Part shown: piece by piece, positions 6,891-15,794 of the stretch | Layout: every line of letters begins with the position of its first letter | Position numbering within the stretch: the stretch's first letter is position 1 | Assembly (NCBI GenBank): GCA_945883695.1 | Contig: CAMCYK010000005.1 | Span: 1-64,000, forward strand | Direction: 5' to 3' | DNA: 64,000 nt | Origin: Akkermansia muciniphila | Lineage (GTDB): Bacteria; Verrucomicrobiota; Verrucomicrobiia; Verrucomicrobiales; Akkermansiaceae | Notes under the pieces: model-generated | Told to the model about the DNA's origin: nothing | What the model saw: the letters and a program-made list of their open reading frames with translations, nothing else | Databases searched by the model: none | Made by a program: the position numbers and the translations under genes

Positions 6891-9101
6891 TCAATCTTCC
6901 AGCTCGATCCCCGCGCCTTTCAGGAATGCGATCTTGGCATCCAGCAAATGCGCGAGATCGACAATCTCCGTGACCGTGTGACCCGTCGGCGGGATCCCGG
7001 CGGCTTGATTGACGCGGGACCGGGCCTCGGTGAATTTCCCAAGCGCCTCGGACGGCTGCCGTTTCTGCCACAACGCTTCGCCCCACGCCGTCAGATTCCG
7101 CGCCGCGAGAAAATGGATCCCCTGTCCGCCGGGGAACTGGACCGCTCGATCATACTCCTCCGCCGCCTCTTGATGGCGCCGCAGCCCTTCGAGCCAGGTT
7201 CCCAGATGCCGGGACAGCGCCAGCCGATACACCCGCGCCTCGCTGCCATACTCCCACAGGGTGGGCGAGGCATCCTGATCGAAGAGGTCGCGCGCTTGGA
7301 ACAAAGTCGCCAACGCTCCGTCGGTGTCGCCGGCGGCACGCTGCCGTTCGGCCTTCCGCCAAAAATGGTAGGATGCCCAGAAGCGGGCTTGAAAACTCCG
7401 CTCGGCACCGCCCTGCAGATGGATCGCGCGCTCGAATTCCCGCTCCGCCTCCTGATCCTGCTCCAGGGCACCGAGCACGTTGGCGAGACCGACCGCCGAA
7501 TCGGGGTCGAAGGGATGTCGTCGCCGGGACTCCCGGAACGCGCTTTCCGAGGATTCCAGCAAAAGCTGGCGATCCACGCCGGAAGCGGCCGCCGCGCTCG
7601 CCTGCAACAGTTTGCCCCGCAGCAGCGGCAGTTCATGGCCGGGCCAGATCCGGGCCGCCCGGCCTGCTCGATCGATCACGTCGGCCGGAGTGGGCGTCCC
7701 TTGCCCGAAGCGATAGCGGAGCGGGGCCATTTCATCAAAGGTCCGGATCGCCATCACCCCGATGCCCCCTAAAAACAAGGCGCACCCGGCCGGCAACAGC
7801 GCCGCGAAGCCGCCCCGCCGGGTGGCCGCGGCGGGTCCGTCCTGACGGGTGGTTTCAAGGATCGTGGCGAGAGTCAACCCGAGCAACAGGGCCAACGGTG
7901 GGATGTGGAAAACAAAGTGGAAACTCGCGTGGACCAGCAACCCCGCCAAGGCCGCCACCCCCGCCAGCAGCGTTGCCGTGTTCGCCTTGGACTCACGGTC
8001 ATTCCAACGACCGACGATTCCCGCCACCACCACCGTCCCGAAAAACAGCACCACCAGCAACAGGCCGATGATCCCGTAATCGTTGGCAATCTGCATCCAC
8101 TCGTTGTGGGCGAACTCCGGCTCCGCGTCCGAAAACTTCGACCAGTCGCCATCCCAAAACCGGAGATTTTCCCAGCTGAAGCTCCGGCTCCCTCCGCCCT
8201 GCCAGGGATGCAAGGCGATGCTGGAGGCCGCGAGCTGCAACCAGAACAGGCGGGCCGAGTTGTCCAACAGATCGCCCGTCCCGGTGATCCCGCGCACCCG
8301 CTGGGCTTCCTGCAGGCCGTCGACAATCCACAGGATCCCGCCGATCAGCGCCAGCGGCAGGACCAAGGCCAGCACCCCGCGCCCGCGGGAACCCCGATCC
8401 ATGGTCAACCAGGGTGCCAGCACCAGCAGGAGGAAGCCGCCCGCCCCGAGCCCGATCATGCCGCCCCGAGCCCGGGTAAAGGTCACTCCCGCCGCCGCGG
8501 CCAGCGCCACCAGCACCATGAGAATCCGAAACCAAGGACGACGGCGGGCGTCCCACGCCAGCCCGCCCGACAACAGCGCCATACCCGTCAAGAATGCGGC
8601 GCAGTCCCCATAATAGCCGAAAAATCCGGACGGAAATGTCTCGGTCCCGCGCGGCAGCCACAGCACATAGGTGCTATCCTTCGCCTGCATCCACATCGGC
8701 CACCAGTTTGCGAAGACCAGCAGGCCGAGCACGGTGAACAGGATCTCCGTGCCGTTCCGAACCGCCATCACCGCGCGGGAGACCCAAAAAACCGCGACGC
8801 AGGAGACCAGCAAAATGCCGTCCGCCAGCGCGAATTCCACCACCGGCGACGTCAGGCAGCGGGCGCTTAGCCAGGTACCCAGCGCGATGCCGCTCCACGC
8901 GACCGACCGCGGCAGCCGGGCGGGCGAGCGGAGGACGAGGACGCAAGCGACGGCCAGCAGCACCAAGGCCGGGCCGGATGGCCAGAGGGCCAGTTGCGGT
9001 CCCAACATCACCGAGGCTGCGAAGGCGAACGAAAGAACCAACGCAGCCGCGATGGCCGCCTTGGATCGGCCGGGCGAGAGCGAGGTGAGATCGGAAATCA
9101 T
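6891..9101 (-). CDS. O-antigen ligase/polymerase family protein with C-terminal TPR region
   Basis: A 736-residue membrane protein. About twelve hydrophobic segments fill the first 430 residues, with the Wzy_C-type motif HNEWMQIANDYGIIGLLLVV and a large periplasmic loop before it. The last 270 residues are soluble and helical, with repeated Ala-rich pairs (GLANVLGALEQDQEAEREFERA, ASYHFWRKAERQRA) typical of tetratricopeptide repeats. WaaL/Wzy proteins transfer or polymerise lipid-linked glycans on the periplasmic side; the TPR part may bind an acceptor or partner. It is the last gene of the leftward run and converges with the sugar transferase gene with only 57 bp between them. Confidence 0.85.
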   Translation of the reverse strand: MISDLTSLSPGRSKAAIAAALVLSFAFAASVMLGPQLALWPSGPALVLLAVACVLVLRSPARLPRSVAWSGIALGTWLSARCLTSPVVEFALADGILLVSCVAVFWVSRAVMAVRNGTEILFTVLGLLVFANWWPMWMQAKDSTYVLWLPRGTETFPSGFFGYYGDCAAFLTGMALLSGGLAWDARRRPWFRILMVLVALAAAAGVTFTRARGGMIGLGAGGFLLLVLAPWLTMDRGSRGRGVLALVLPLALIGGILWIVDGLQEAQRVRGITGTGDLLDNSARLFWLQLAASSIALHPWQGGGSRSFSWENLRFWDGDWSKFSDAEPEFAHNEWMQIANDYGIIGLLLVVLFFGTVVVAGIVGRWNDRESKANTATLLAGVAALAGLLVHASFHFVFHIPPLALLLGLTLATILETTRQDGPAAATRRGGFAALLPAGCALFLGGIGVMAIRTFDEMAPLRYRFGQGTPTPADVIDRAGRAARIWPGHELPLLRGKLLQASAAAASGVDRQLLLESSESAFRESRRRHPFDPDSAVGLANVLGALEQDQEAEREFERAIHLQGGAERSFQARFWASYHFWRKAERQRAAGDTDGALATLFQARDLFDQDASPTLWEYGSEARVYRLALSRHLGTWLEGLRRHQEAAEEYDRAVQFPGGQGIHFLAARNLTAWGEALWQKRQPSEALGKFTEARSRVNQAAGIPPTGHTVTEIVDLAHLLDAKIAFLKGAGIELED

Positions 9102-9182
9102 GAAGGTTTCGCCGGAATCGTGTTCAAGCCCGCCGCGGATGTCGAGCCGGGTGCAAAGCTTGGAGGTCCCCGGCCGACGCGC

Positions 9183-9692
9183 CTACTCCGGCCACACCAC
9201 GTCGTCTTCGGACCACATCTTCCGATCCGGTCCCGCCGAGCGCAGGGTGAGTCGCCGCGCGGATTCCTTGTGGAAAAACACCGCCGTTTGCCAGCGGTCG
9301 AGCAGCTCACCGCGGGCACCGACCGCCGGATGCCCCGGCGGAATCCACGCCACCCGATGCGGGTTTTCACCCTGGAGAAAGGCGGTGAAATCCCGGTTGT
9401 CCGCCAGCGGAAAGCGGTCGTAGTCCTTCACCAACAGCACCGCGGCATCCCAGAGCTCCGCCACCGCCTGCAAATCCTCCACCGCGGTCCCCGCCGCATC
9501 GGGATAGCCGCGGTCGAAGCGGGTCCCGCCCACCACCGTCAAGCCATCGATCTTCCGGACCGCCGGCGCGGTCGCCGCGGCCGGTGGCGGACCAGGACCG
9601 GGAGCTTGCGACGGGACTCTTTCGCGGAAAATCCACATCGCCACCAACCCGGCGGCCACGACCCCGGCGATTCCCCACCCGCCCCGTTTCAT
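9183..9692 (-). CDS. Small membrane-anchored or secreted protein coupled to DUF1501
   Basis: A 169-residue protein with one N-terminal hydrophobic segment (about residues 5-22), a Pro/Ala-rich linker (SQAPGPGPPPAAATAP), and a globular part ending in SAGPDRKMWSEDDVVWPE. The ending resembles the Ca-binding 'SAGPDGxxGTxDD' tail of type II secretion pseudopilins, but the characteristic N-terminal prepilin motif is absent. The ATG at 9692 overlaps the DUF1501 stop (ATGA), so the two are translationally coupled. I do not recognise the family. The position suggests a role alongside the DUF1800/DUF1501 pair. Confidence 0.75.
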   Translation of the reverse strand: MKRGGWGIAGVVAAGLVAMWIFRERVPSQAPGPGPPPAAATAPAVRKIDGLTVVGGTRFDRGYPDAAGTAVEDLQAVAELWDAAVLLVKDYDRFPLADNRDFTAFLQGENPHRVAWIPPGHPAVGARGELLDRWQTAVFFHKESARRLTLRSAGPDRKMWSEDDVVWPE

Positions 9693-11119
9693 GGCAGCGG
9701 ATCACCCATCAGGAATCCCAGCGGCGGCCCGCCGAGCGGATCGCGGAAGCGCGACAGGTTCGGCAGCACCAAGGGCAAGTTCGAAGGACTCACTCCCATC
9801 CACAGCGCGAGCTCGGCGAAGTATTCATCCACCGAGACCGTCGGGATCAGCCGGCCACGGCCGGTGTCGAGCGATGAACCCAGCGACAATTCCGGGTAGG
9901 TCCCGTAAACCCGGCCGCCGTTGACCGCCCCGCCCACCACGAACTGGTTTCCGCCCCACGCGTGGTCGGTGCCGTCGTCGTTCGGCGAAAGGGTCCGCCC
10001 GAAATCCGAGGCGGAGAACAGGGTCACCTGGTCTGCCAAGCCCATTTCCACCATCGCCGCCTGAAACTCGTTCACCGCCTGGCTGACCTGCTGCAACAGT
10101 GCGCCGTGGGTCGACATCCCGGAATGCAAGTCCCAGCCGCCCATCTGCACGAAGAAGGTCTGCCGGCGCTTGCCGAGCGTCTGGCGCGCCGCGATCGTTT
10201 TCGCCACCATCCGCAACTGGCGGGACAAGCCGTTCGAGGCCGTGAACGGCGCGGCAATCGCCGGCGCTCCCTCGGTCGCCTGGCGGTAGATCGCGCTCGC
10301 CTCGATCGCCTGGCGCTTCATGCCCGCGAAGGTGCGCTCGAAGACGTTGCGGTATTCGGATTCCAACAGCGACTCGATCCCCTGCCGCCGCGGCAAAAAC
10401 GAGGTCTGGTTCCAGTCGGTCAGCTCGGTGGCCCCGGCATCGGAGACCGCCAGCACGGCGGTCCGGGCGCCACTCTGGAACAAGTTGATCCCCGCGACCG
10501 AGACGTTCATCGAAACCTGTCCGGCGTCGTTCAGCGAAAACAACAGGTCCGCCATCCGGCCGGACCAACCCGAAAGAGGCGAGCGGGTGTCCGGCAGCGA
10601 GGACTGCCAATGCATCTGCTGGTCGGCGTGGGAAAACAAGCCGAGCGGCAGTTTCGACATGCCACTCAGATAGCCCGCCAGATCGATGGGTTCGACCAGG
10701 GTCCCGACGTTGGAAACGAAAGCCAGTTTGCCACCGCCGTAGAGCGCGCGGAACTCGGGCATCGCCGACGAAATCCCCAGGGTCCGGCCATCGGGCAACG
10801 CGTTCGGCAGCGGCAGCAGGCTTGCCTGCGGCAGCGCCACCCCGCCGCGCGCGGCCAGATACTCGGCATGACCGTCGCCGCTGGCCGGGGCCAGCATGTT
10901 GAAGGAATCGTTGCCGCCGGCCAGGAAAAGACAGACCAAGGCCCGGTATTCCCCGTCCGCCGGGGCTTCCGCCGCCGCCACGCTGCCCACCAGGCGGAGG
11001 TTGAGGATCGATGAAAAAACCGAAGCGGTTCCGACCGCCGCACAACTCGCGCGACCGAGAAACCCGCGGCGGGACAATGCCCGGTCATCTGCTTTCCGAT
11101 CTGGTGGATTGGAACTCAT
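9689..11119 (-). CDS. DUF1501 family protein with Tat signal
   Basis: A 476-residue exported protein of the DUF1501 family (alkaline phosphatase/sulfatase-like fold). The N-terminus carries a twin-arginine motif, SRRGFLG at residues 16-22, then a hydrophobic stretch ending near VAAAEA. Family hallmarks are ALVCLFLAGGNDSFNMLAP, QMGGWDLHSGM, TLFSASDFGRTLSPN and DHAWGGNQFVVGG. DUF1501 genes very often follow a DUF1800 gene, as here; the pair's biochemical role is unknown. The start overlaps the DUF1800 stop and the stop overlaps the next ATG, each by 4 bp. Confidence 0.93.
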   Translation of the reverse strand: MSSNPPDRKADDRALSRRGFLGRASCAAVGTASVFSSILNLRLVGSVAAAEAPADGEYRALVCLFLAGGNDSFNMLAPASGDGHAEYLAARGGVALPQASLLPLPNALPDGRTLGISSAMPEFRALYGGGKLAFVSNVGTLVEPIDLAGYLSGMSKLPLGLFSHADQQMHWQSSLPDTRSPLSGWSGRMADLLFSLNDAGQVSMNVSVAGINLFQSGARTAVLAVSDAGATELTDWNQTSFLPRRQGIESLLESEYRNVFERTFAGMKRQAIEASAIYRQATEGAPAIAAPFTASNGLSRQLRMVAKTIAARQTLGKRRQTFFVQMGGWDLHSGMSTHGALLQQVSQAVNEFQAAMVEMGLADQVTLFSASDFGRTLSPNDDGTDHAWGGNQFVVGGAVNGGRVYGTYPELSLGSSLDTGRGRLIPTVSVDEYFAELALWMGVSPSNLPLVLPNLSRFRDPLGGPPLGFLMGDPLP

Positions 11120-13263
11120 TTCAGCACGGCGCAGTCAGGTGAATCGATGATCAGATGGAGGGCGGTCCGGACTTTTTCGATCGGCGTCGTCTGCGCGTTC
11201 ACCGCGGCTTGCACGGTCGCACGGGTGGACGGAGACAGCCGTCCCCAGGTCAGCAGTCCGTCGAGGTGATCGAGCAGCACCGCGGTATCTCCCGCCATGG
11301 CCACCGCTTCGGTCAGATCCAACGCCAGCGAATGGAATCCCGCGTCGATGGCGGACCGCAGCCTGTTGTCGGTCAACAAAAGCCGGCTCGTCGTCGCGAT
11401 CTCCAGTTCCGGCGCCACCAGGTTGCGATTCCTGAGTTCGCCGAGCGGCCGGTGATCGGGAGAATAGAAATTGAACACCGATGGCGAAAGCAGCGGGAAC
11501 TGGCCAAAGGGCTCGACCATGTCGTGCGAGGCGATCGGAAAGGAGTTGCCGGCGTTGCGGGCCTTGAAGGCGCGCAACAAACCAAGCACCCGCAGCAGCG
11601 GCTCGCGGACCTTGCCCGAAGCATCGCCACGGGCTTCCGGGGTCCGCGCCTCCGGATCGAGCAGGATGGCCTCCGTCACCGCTTTCAAATCGCCGCGGAT
11701 CCCGCTTCCATTGTCATTCCAGGCGGCGGCCACCCGCCGGATGTAGTCGGGGCTCGGGTTCGAGACGGTGAAGCGCTGGATCAGCAGGCGGCTGAGAAAC
11801 GGACCAATGTTCGGATGGTCACACAGGGCGTCCAGCGTGTCGTCGATATCATCGTCGCCGCTTTGCCCCGCGGGAAGGGTCACGTCCCCGATGATGTGTT
11901 TCTCGCCGGGCTCGTGCTCGTCGTCGAACATCATCATCGATCCCAGATAATCGTTCCCCCGGCCACCGGTGAAGAAACTCGTGTTGGGATAACCGGAATT
12001 GATGCTGAAACTCAAGCCGGTGAAAACCTTGGCCATTTCGGTAATGACGGCGTTGTCGTAGGTCGGGATCACCTCGCCCGCCGCATCGAGCTTGCGCGTT
12101 CCGTCCGGATGGAGTTCCCACAGCCCGATGGTGAACAATTGCATGATCTCCCGGGCAAAGTTCTCATCGGGGAAGCGGTTGAGCGCCGGGTCGCTCCTGC
12201 GGTTCCGGAGATGCGAAAGATAAGAACCCATCTGGGCGCTGTAAGTCACCTTCTCGAGCATGTCGCGGTAGCTCCCGAAGGCTCCGTAGCCCAGCAGGTC
12301 GTAATAGCTCCCTTGAAGCAGCGGGTTGTCCCCGATGACCGAGCCGTTGTCGCAGTTGATCACCAGGATCTGGCTCAAGGCGAAGGCCATCCGCTGCCGC
12401 AGCTGGTCCTCGCCCAGCATCACCGACCGCCACCAGCCTTTCCGCCACCAGAAGGCGTCGTAGCCCTGGCCGTGCGAGATCATCATGTTGTAGGTCGAGG
12501 TCACCGGCGCCGCGAACTGGGCGTCGAGCCACGGGCCGATCCCCGCCGCCGCCACCTGGTCGATCAAGGGTCCGTCCGCGCCGAAGCTCGCCTGTACGAG
12601 AAACCGTGCCGCCTCGCCGCGGCGGGTGGGCCGCTTGGGGATCATCTGGCCGCCGGGCAAGGACAGCTCGCCGTTTCCCTCCAGCATTCGGAAGGCGGCG
12701 GCGTAGTCGCTTCGTCCGCTTTGGCCGGAACTGGAGGGGGCGTTGTCATCGAACCCAAGCTTGAGCTCCTCCCAGGCGGACAAGCCGTCGCTGTCCTCGT
12801 CCCGGTCGGCGACCCGCAAGCGGAACATGCCGCTGCTCCCGGAGTTGGCGATCTCAAGGTGCCGGGGTCCATCGCTTCTCGAAATATCGTCTACCACCCC
12901 GATCCAAGCACCGGAAACCGGCTCCAGTCGTTCGACCGCATACGATTTGCCGGCGACGCCGTCCCACTGAAAACGGACAAGCCCGCTTCCCGGGTTGCGG
13001 CCGAAGCCGGTGAAGGCCAAGCGGCTGGCGCGATCCGCCGGATCGGTCCCCGCCACCGCCTCCTCCTCGTCCGCGAACCCGTCCCCGTCGGAGTCCGCTC
13101 CGGACCGGGCGGCCGGATGGAATTGCTGCCACAAATCCGACATTCCGTCGCCGTCCTGATCGAGCGAGGCTTTACAGGCTCCCTCGAAAGCAACAAGCGC
13201 TGCCGCGACCATGCGCAGGAGTCGTGGAACTGTGGACAAATGAAAGGGTAATTTCGGGTTCAT
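11116..13263 (-). CDS. DUF1800 family protein with calcium-binding-type repeats
   Basis: A 715-residue exported protein. After an N-terminal hydrophobic segment there are two Asp-rich loops, DQDGDGMSD and DSDGDGFADEEE, of the thrombospondin type 3/EF-hand-like kind common in secreted Verrucomicrobia proteins. A third, DRDEDSDGLSAWEE, follows near residue 155. The DUF1800 domain starts about residue 210 (RRGEAARFLVQASFG, then FALSQILVI, NFAREIMQLFTIGLWELHPDGTRKLD and LLIQRFTVSNPSPDYIRRVAAAWNDNG). The function of the domain is unknown. The stop overlaps the DUF1501 start (ATGA). Confidence 0.92.
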   Translation of the reverse strand: MNPKLPFHLSTVPRLLRMVAAALVAFEGACKASLDQDGDGMSDLWQQFHPAARSGADSDGDGFADEEEAVAGTDPADRASRLAFTGFGRNPGSGLVRFQWDGVAGKSYAVERLEPVSGAWIGVVDDISRSDGPRHLEIANSGSSGMFRLRVADRDEDSDGLSAWEELKLGFDDNAPSSSGQSGRSDYAAAFRMLEGNGELSLPGGQMIPKRPTRRGEAARFLVQASFGADGPLIDQVAAAGIGPWLDAQFAAPVTSTYNMMISHGQGYDAFWWRKGWWRSVMLGEDQLRQRMAFALSQILVINCDNGSVIGDNPLLQGSYYDLLGYGAFGSYRDMLEKVTYSAQMGSYLSHLRNRRSDPALNRFPDENFAREIMQLFTIGLWELHPDGTRKLDAAGEVIPTYDNAVITEMAKVFTGLSFSINSGYPNTSFFTGGRGNDYLGSMMMFDDEHEPGEKHIIGDVTLPAGQSGDDDIDDTLDALCDHPNIGPFLSRLLIQRFTVSNPSPDYIRRVAAAWNDNGSGIRGDLKAVTEAILLDPEARTPEARGDASGKVREPLLRVLGLLRAFKARNAGNSFPIASHDMVEPFGQFPLLSPSVFNFYSPDHRPLGELRNRNLVAPELEIATTSRLLLTDNRLRSAIDAGFHSLALDLTEAVAMAGDTAVLLDHLDGLLTWGRLSPSTRATVQAAVNAQTTPIEKVRTALHLIIDSPDCAVLK

Positions 13264-13300
13264 CTAAGGCCGCGATTGCAGATTGGCATATGGCCATTCG

Positions 13301-15784
13301 TTAGTCGGCGGCGACCCGGATTCGGGCGAATCCCGGGCTCTCCTCGATCGCACATTCCATCCTCTTGAATCCCGCGGGCACTCCGGATTGATCCGTCGCC
13401 GGGTAGGAGTCCGCGGGAATCGTGTGCCAGGTCGCCAGATCATCGCTCGCTTCCACTCCGTACTCAAAAAAGCCCGCGGTCTTCTGCAAGTAGCGAAGCA
13501 CCGCACCGCCCGGCACCACTTCGATCCCGAACAGCGGCGCATGATCCGCGGCGAGCGGGTTACCGCCGAGAGCCGCTTCTAACAGATCGTCCCGGCCGTC
13601 GCCATCGAGATCGGCGAGATCGGCGCCATGGATCAGGCGGTCACCCCCGACCGTGCCGGTGGAGGTCACCACCCACTCGCCCTGGCTGGTCAAAAATCCT
13701 CCCTTGCCGTCTTCCGCGGTGCCGCCGCCGTCGAGGCGGAAACTCCCGACGACAAAATCGCCCGTCGCTCCGCGAAACGTGCGGCCGCTTTCGATCACCG
13801 GCAAGGCATGCCGGCCATTCCAGCGGACCAGGACCTCGCGCGGCGGTCCGGACGCAGGGGTGACCGTGAGCCGGCCACACGCGACCCCGTCGGGACCGCA
13901 GGTCCACTCGCCCGGCCCGCCGAGTCCGGACACGGTGACCATCTCACCGCCCAACTCGATCAAGGCTCCTTCGCGACAAATGATTTTGGCCGCCCCGCCC
14001 GGAGCCATGTTCACCAAACAGCCGCTCGTAACGCCCTCGCGGGCCACGGTCGCTCGCAACCAGATCCGGGAGCCTTTGTCGAGCAGGCAAGATTTGCCGT
14101 CCGCCGCCAAAACCAGGCTCTCGCCCTCCGCGAGCCATCGCTGGGGCCCGTCCATCATGGCAATTGTCCATCCCGTCTCGCCTCCCGCCCGGCGAAGGAT
14201 CGCATTCCTCGCTCCATTGCCCGGATCGATCCGGGTATCGACGACCAAGCTTCCCGCATCGTTGAGGCGGACATCGCGCAGTTCCTCGAGCATCGTCCCC
14301 ACGGCGAGGCCAGGCACGGATTGATGGGTCGCAAGCAAGGGGCTCCACCCCGACCCTTGGTCGAGGAGCAAGCGCTTGGCGCCGCTACCGGCAAGGACGG
14401 CCGCCAGGTGCCCCGCGTTGTTGAGCGAAAGCCGGGCCGACGAAAGATCACCGCATGTCCACGGCCCTCCCGGCAACCCCGGATCCGCACCTTCCACCAG
14501 CAGCACGGCGGACTCTCCTGCGGCCGTGGTCTTCACCAGGGCGGTGTCCAACTCGGGAAATCCCGCCCGCGTCACGAATACCTGCGCCACACCGCTCCCG
14601 CTCGCGTTCATCACCAGTTCGGGTGCCGCCCCCACCGGCATGGACGCCAGCGTCAAAAAGCCGCTGCCCCAGGATAAGCTCGATCCTTCCCGTGCGACGC
14701 ACCGCGCCAAGCCGCCGCGACCGCTCCACAAACCCCAACGTCCCGGAATCTGACCGTCGTCGAATTTCGAAACGGTCGCCAGCACCGGCAGCGCCGATTG
14801 ACCACCCACCCGCAGCGGGTCGGCGGCCGAAACCCGATGGATCCCGCTGCCCAAATCGTACATCGTTTCACCGTCGAGCAACGGCCGGTGCCAGTTTTCC
14901 CCGCGCAGGGTGAAAACGGCGGCGCGGCCGACCTCGCCCGCTCCGCCGAGCACCGCCCGCACCGCGATCGCCCCGCCATTCGCGATCCGGGCCCGGTCGA
15001 TCGCCGCCACCGCCGGCCCGTCGCCGGTATCCGCCACCCACTCGATTCCCCGGGTCACCAGCTCCTGGAAATTCGGCTGCTCCCAAGTCCGCACGTCATG
15101 CCCGCCCGAATGATAGAAAACCCGCCCTTGTCCCTGCGGGCGAACCCAGGTCATCGGTTCTTCCGGGCCCGGGCCGGTGCGCACCGTGAGAATCGTGCGG
15201 TCCGGCATCAGATTCTTGAATTGATAAGGCTCGTCGACCGCAGTGTAGGTCCCCAGACCCTTCAGAATCGGATGGTCGACGTCGAGGATCACCTGGCTGA
15301 ATTCCTGGATCGCGTAGTGTCCGAGAAACGCGCCGCCGATGATCTTGGTAACCTTGGGCGAATCGGGAAAGGACCAGCAGGCCACGTGCATGGCCGCCAC
15401 CCCGCCGCCGCCGTTGGCATAGGCTTCCATCGCGTTTTCCTGGTCCGCGGTGATGTAATAGAAGGCATTTCCATAGATGAACAAGGCATCGTGCAGCTCC
15501 AGCGTCGCCGGGTTGAGGTCGTCGAGGTTCACCGTGAATTTCATCCTCAGGTCCCGTTCCGCCCATGGCAACCGCATCATGGCGTGAAAGGCGGAGGGCA
15601 CGTGATGCACGGTCACTTGCCGGCCGAGGAACAAAACCTCGCGCGGCCGCTCCGAAAGGTGGCCGGTCGCCAAGGGGATCCGGGGCAATTCCGCACTCGC
15701 GGGAAGTGCCAGCAGACCGGCGATCCCGAGGGTGTTCCACCACCGCAGGGATCCGGATGGATCAGTTTCCTTCATCTGCTTCAT
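13301..15784 (-). CDS. ThuA-domain secreted protein with large C-terminal extension
   Basis: About 827 residues. ATG at 15784 was chosen because the longer frame to 15865 would run through the end of the upstream gene (stop at 15795). A signal peptide follows (LGIAGLLALPASAELP). The first domain (about residues 25-250) is ThuA-like, a glutamine-amidotransferase-fold domain common in PVC bacteria: NDALFIYGNAF-type strands, GGGGVAAMHVACWSFPDSP, VDHPILKGLGTYTAVDEPY and GRVFYHSGGHDVRTWEQPNFQ. The rest is Gly-rich repeats of beta type and ends with DLDGDGRDDLLEAALGGNP plus a beta domain frequent at the C-terminus of Verrucomicrobia secreted proteins. Its place in a glycan locus suggests an extracellular carbohydrate role, but this is inference. 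Confidence 0.85.
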   Translation of the reverse strand: MKQMKETDPSGSLRWWNTLGIAGLLALPASAELPRIPLATGHLSERPREVLFLGRQVTVHHVPSAFHAMMRLPWAERDLRMKFTVNLDDLNPATLELHDALFIYGNAFYYITADQENAMEAYANGGGGVAAMHVACWSFPDSPKVTKIIGGAFLGHYAIQEFSQVILDVDHPILKGLGTYTAVDEPYQFKNLMPDRTILTVRTGPGPEEPMTWVRPQGQGRVFYHSGGHDVRTWEQPNFQELVTRGIEWVADTGDGPAVAAIDRARIANGGAIAVRAVLGGAGEVGRAAVFTLRGENWHRPLLDGETMYDLGSGIHRVSAADPLRVGGQSALPVLATVSKFDDGQIPGRWGLWSGRGGLARCVAREGSSLSWGSGFLTLASMPVGAAPELVMNASGSGVAQVFVTRAGFPELDTALVKTTAAGESAVLLVEGADPGLPGGPWTCGDLSSARLSLNNAGHLAAVLAGSGAKRLLLDQGSGWSPLLATHQSVPGLAVGTMLEELRDVRLNDAGSLVVDTRIDPGNGARNAILRRAGGETGWTIAMMDGPQRWLAEGESLVLAADGKSCLLDKGSRIWLRATVAREGVTSGCLVNMAPGGAAKIICREGALIELGGEMVTVSGLGGPGEWTCGPDGVACGRLTVTPASGPPREVLVRWNGRHALPVIESGRTFRGATGDFVVGSFRLDGGGTAEDGKGGFLTSQGEWVVTSTGTVGGDRLIHGADLADLDGDGRDDLLEAALGGNPLAADHAPLFGIEVVPGGAVLRYLQKTAGFFEYGVEASDDLATWHTIPADSYPATDQSGVPAGFKRMECAIEESPGFARIRVAAD

Positions 15785-15794
15785 CGGGAAAGTT

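Noticed and set aside
9183-9692. Type II secretion pseudopilin
   Set aside because: The C-terminal tail is suggestive but there is no prepilin peptidase motif (G/FTLxE) at the N-terminus.
11155-13251. 698-codon open frame on the + strand opposite DUF1800
   Set aside because: DUF1800 and the coupled DUF1501 give clear motifs on the minus strand; this frame has none.
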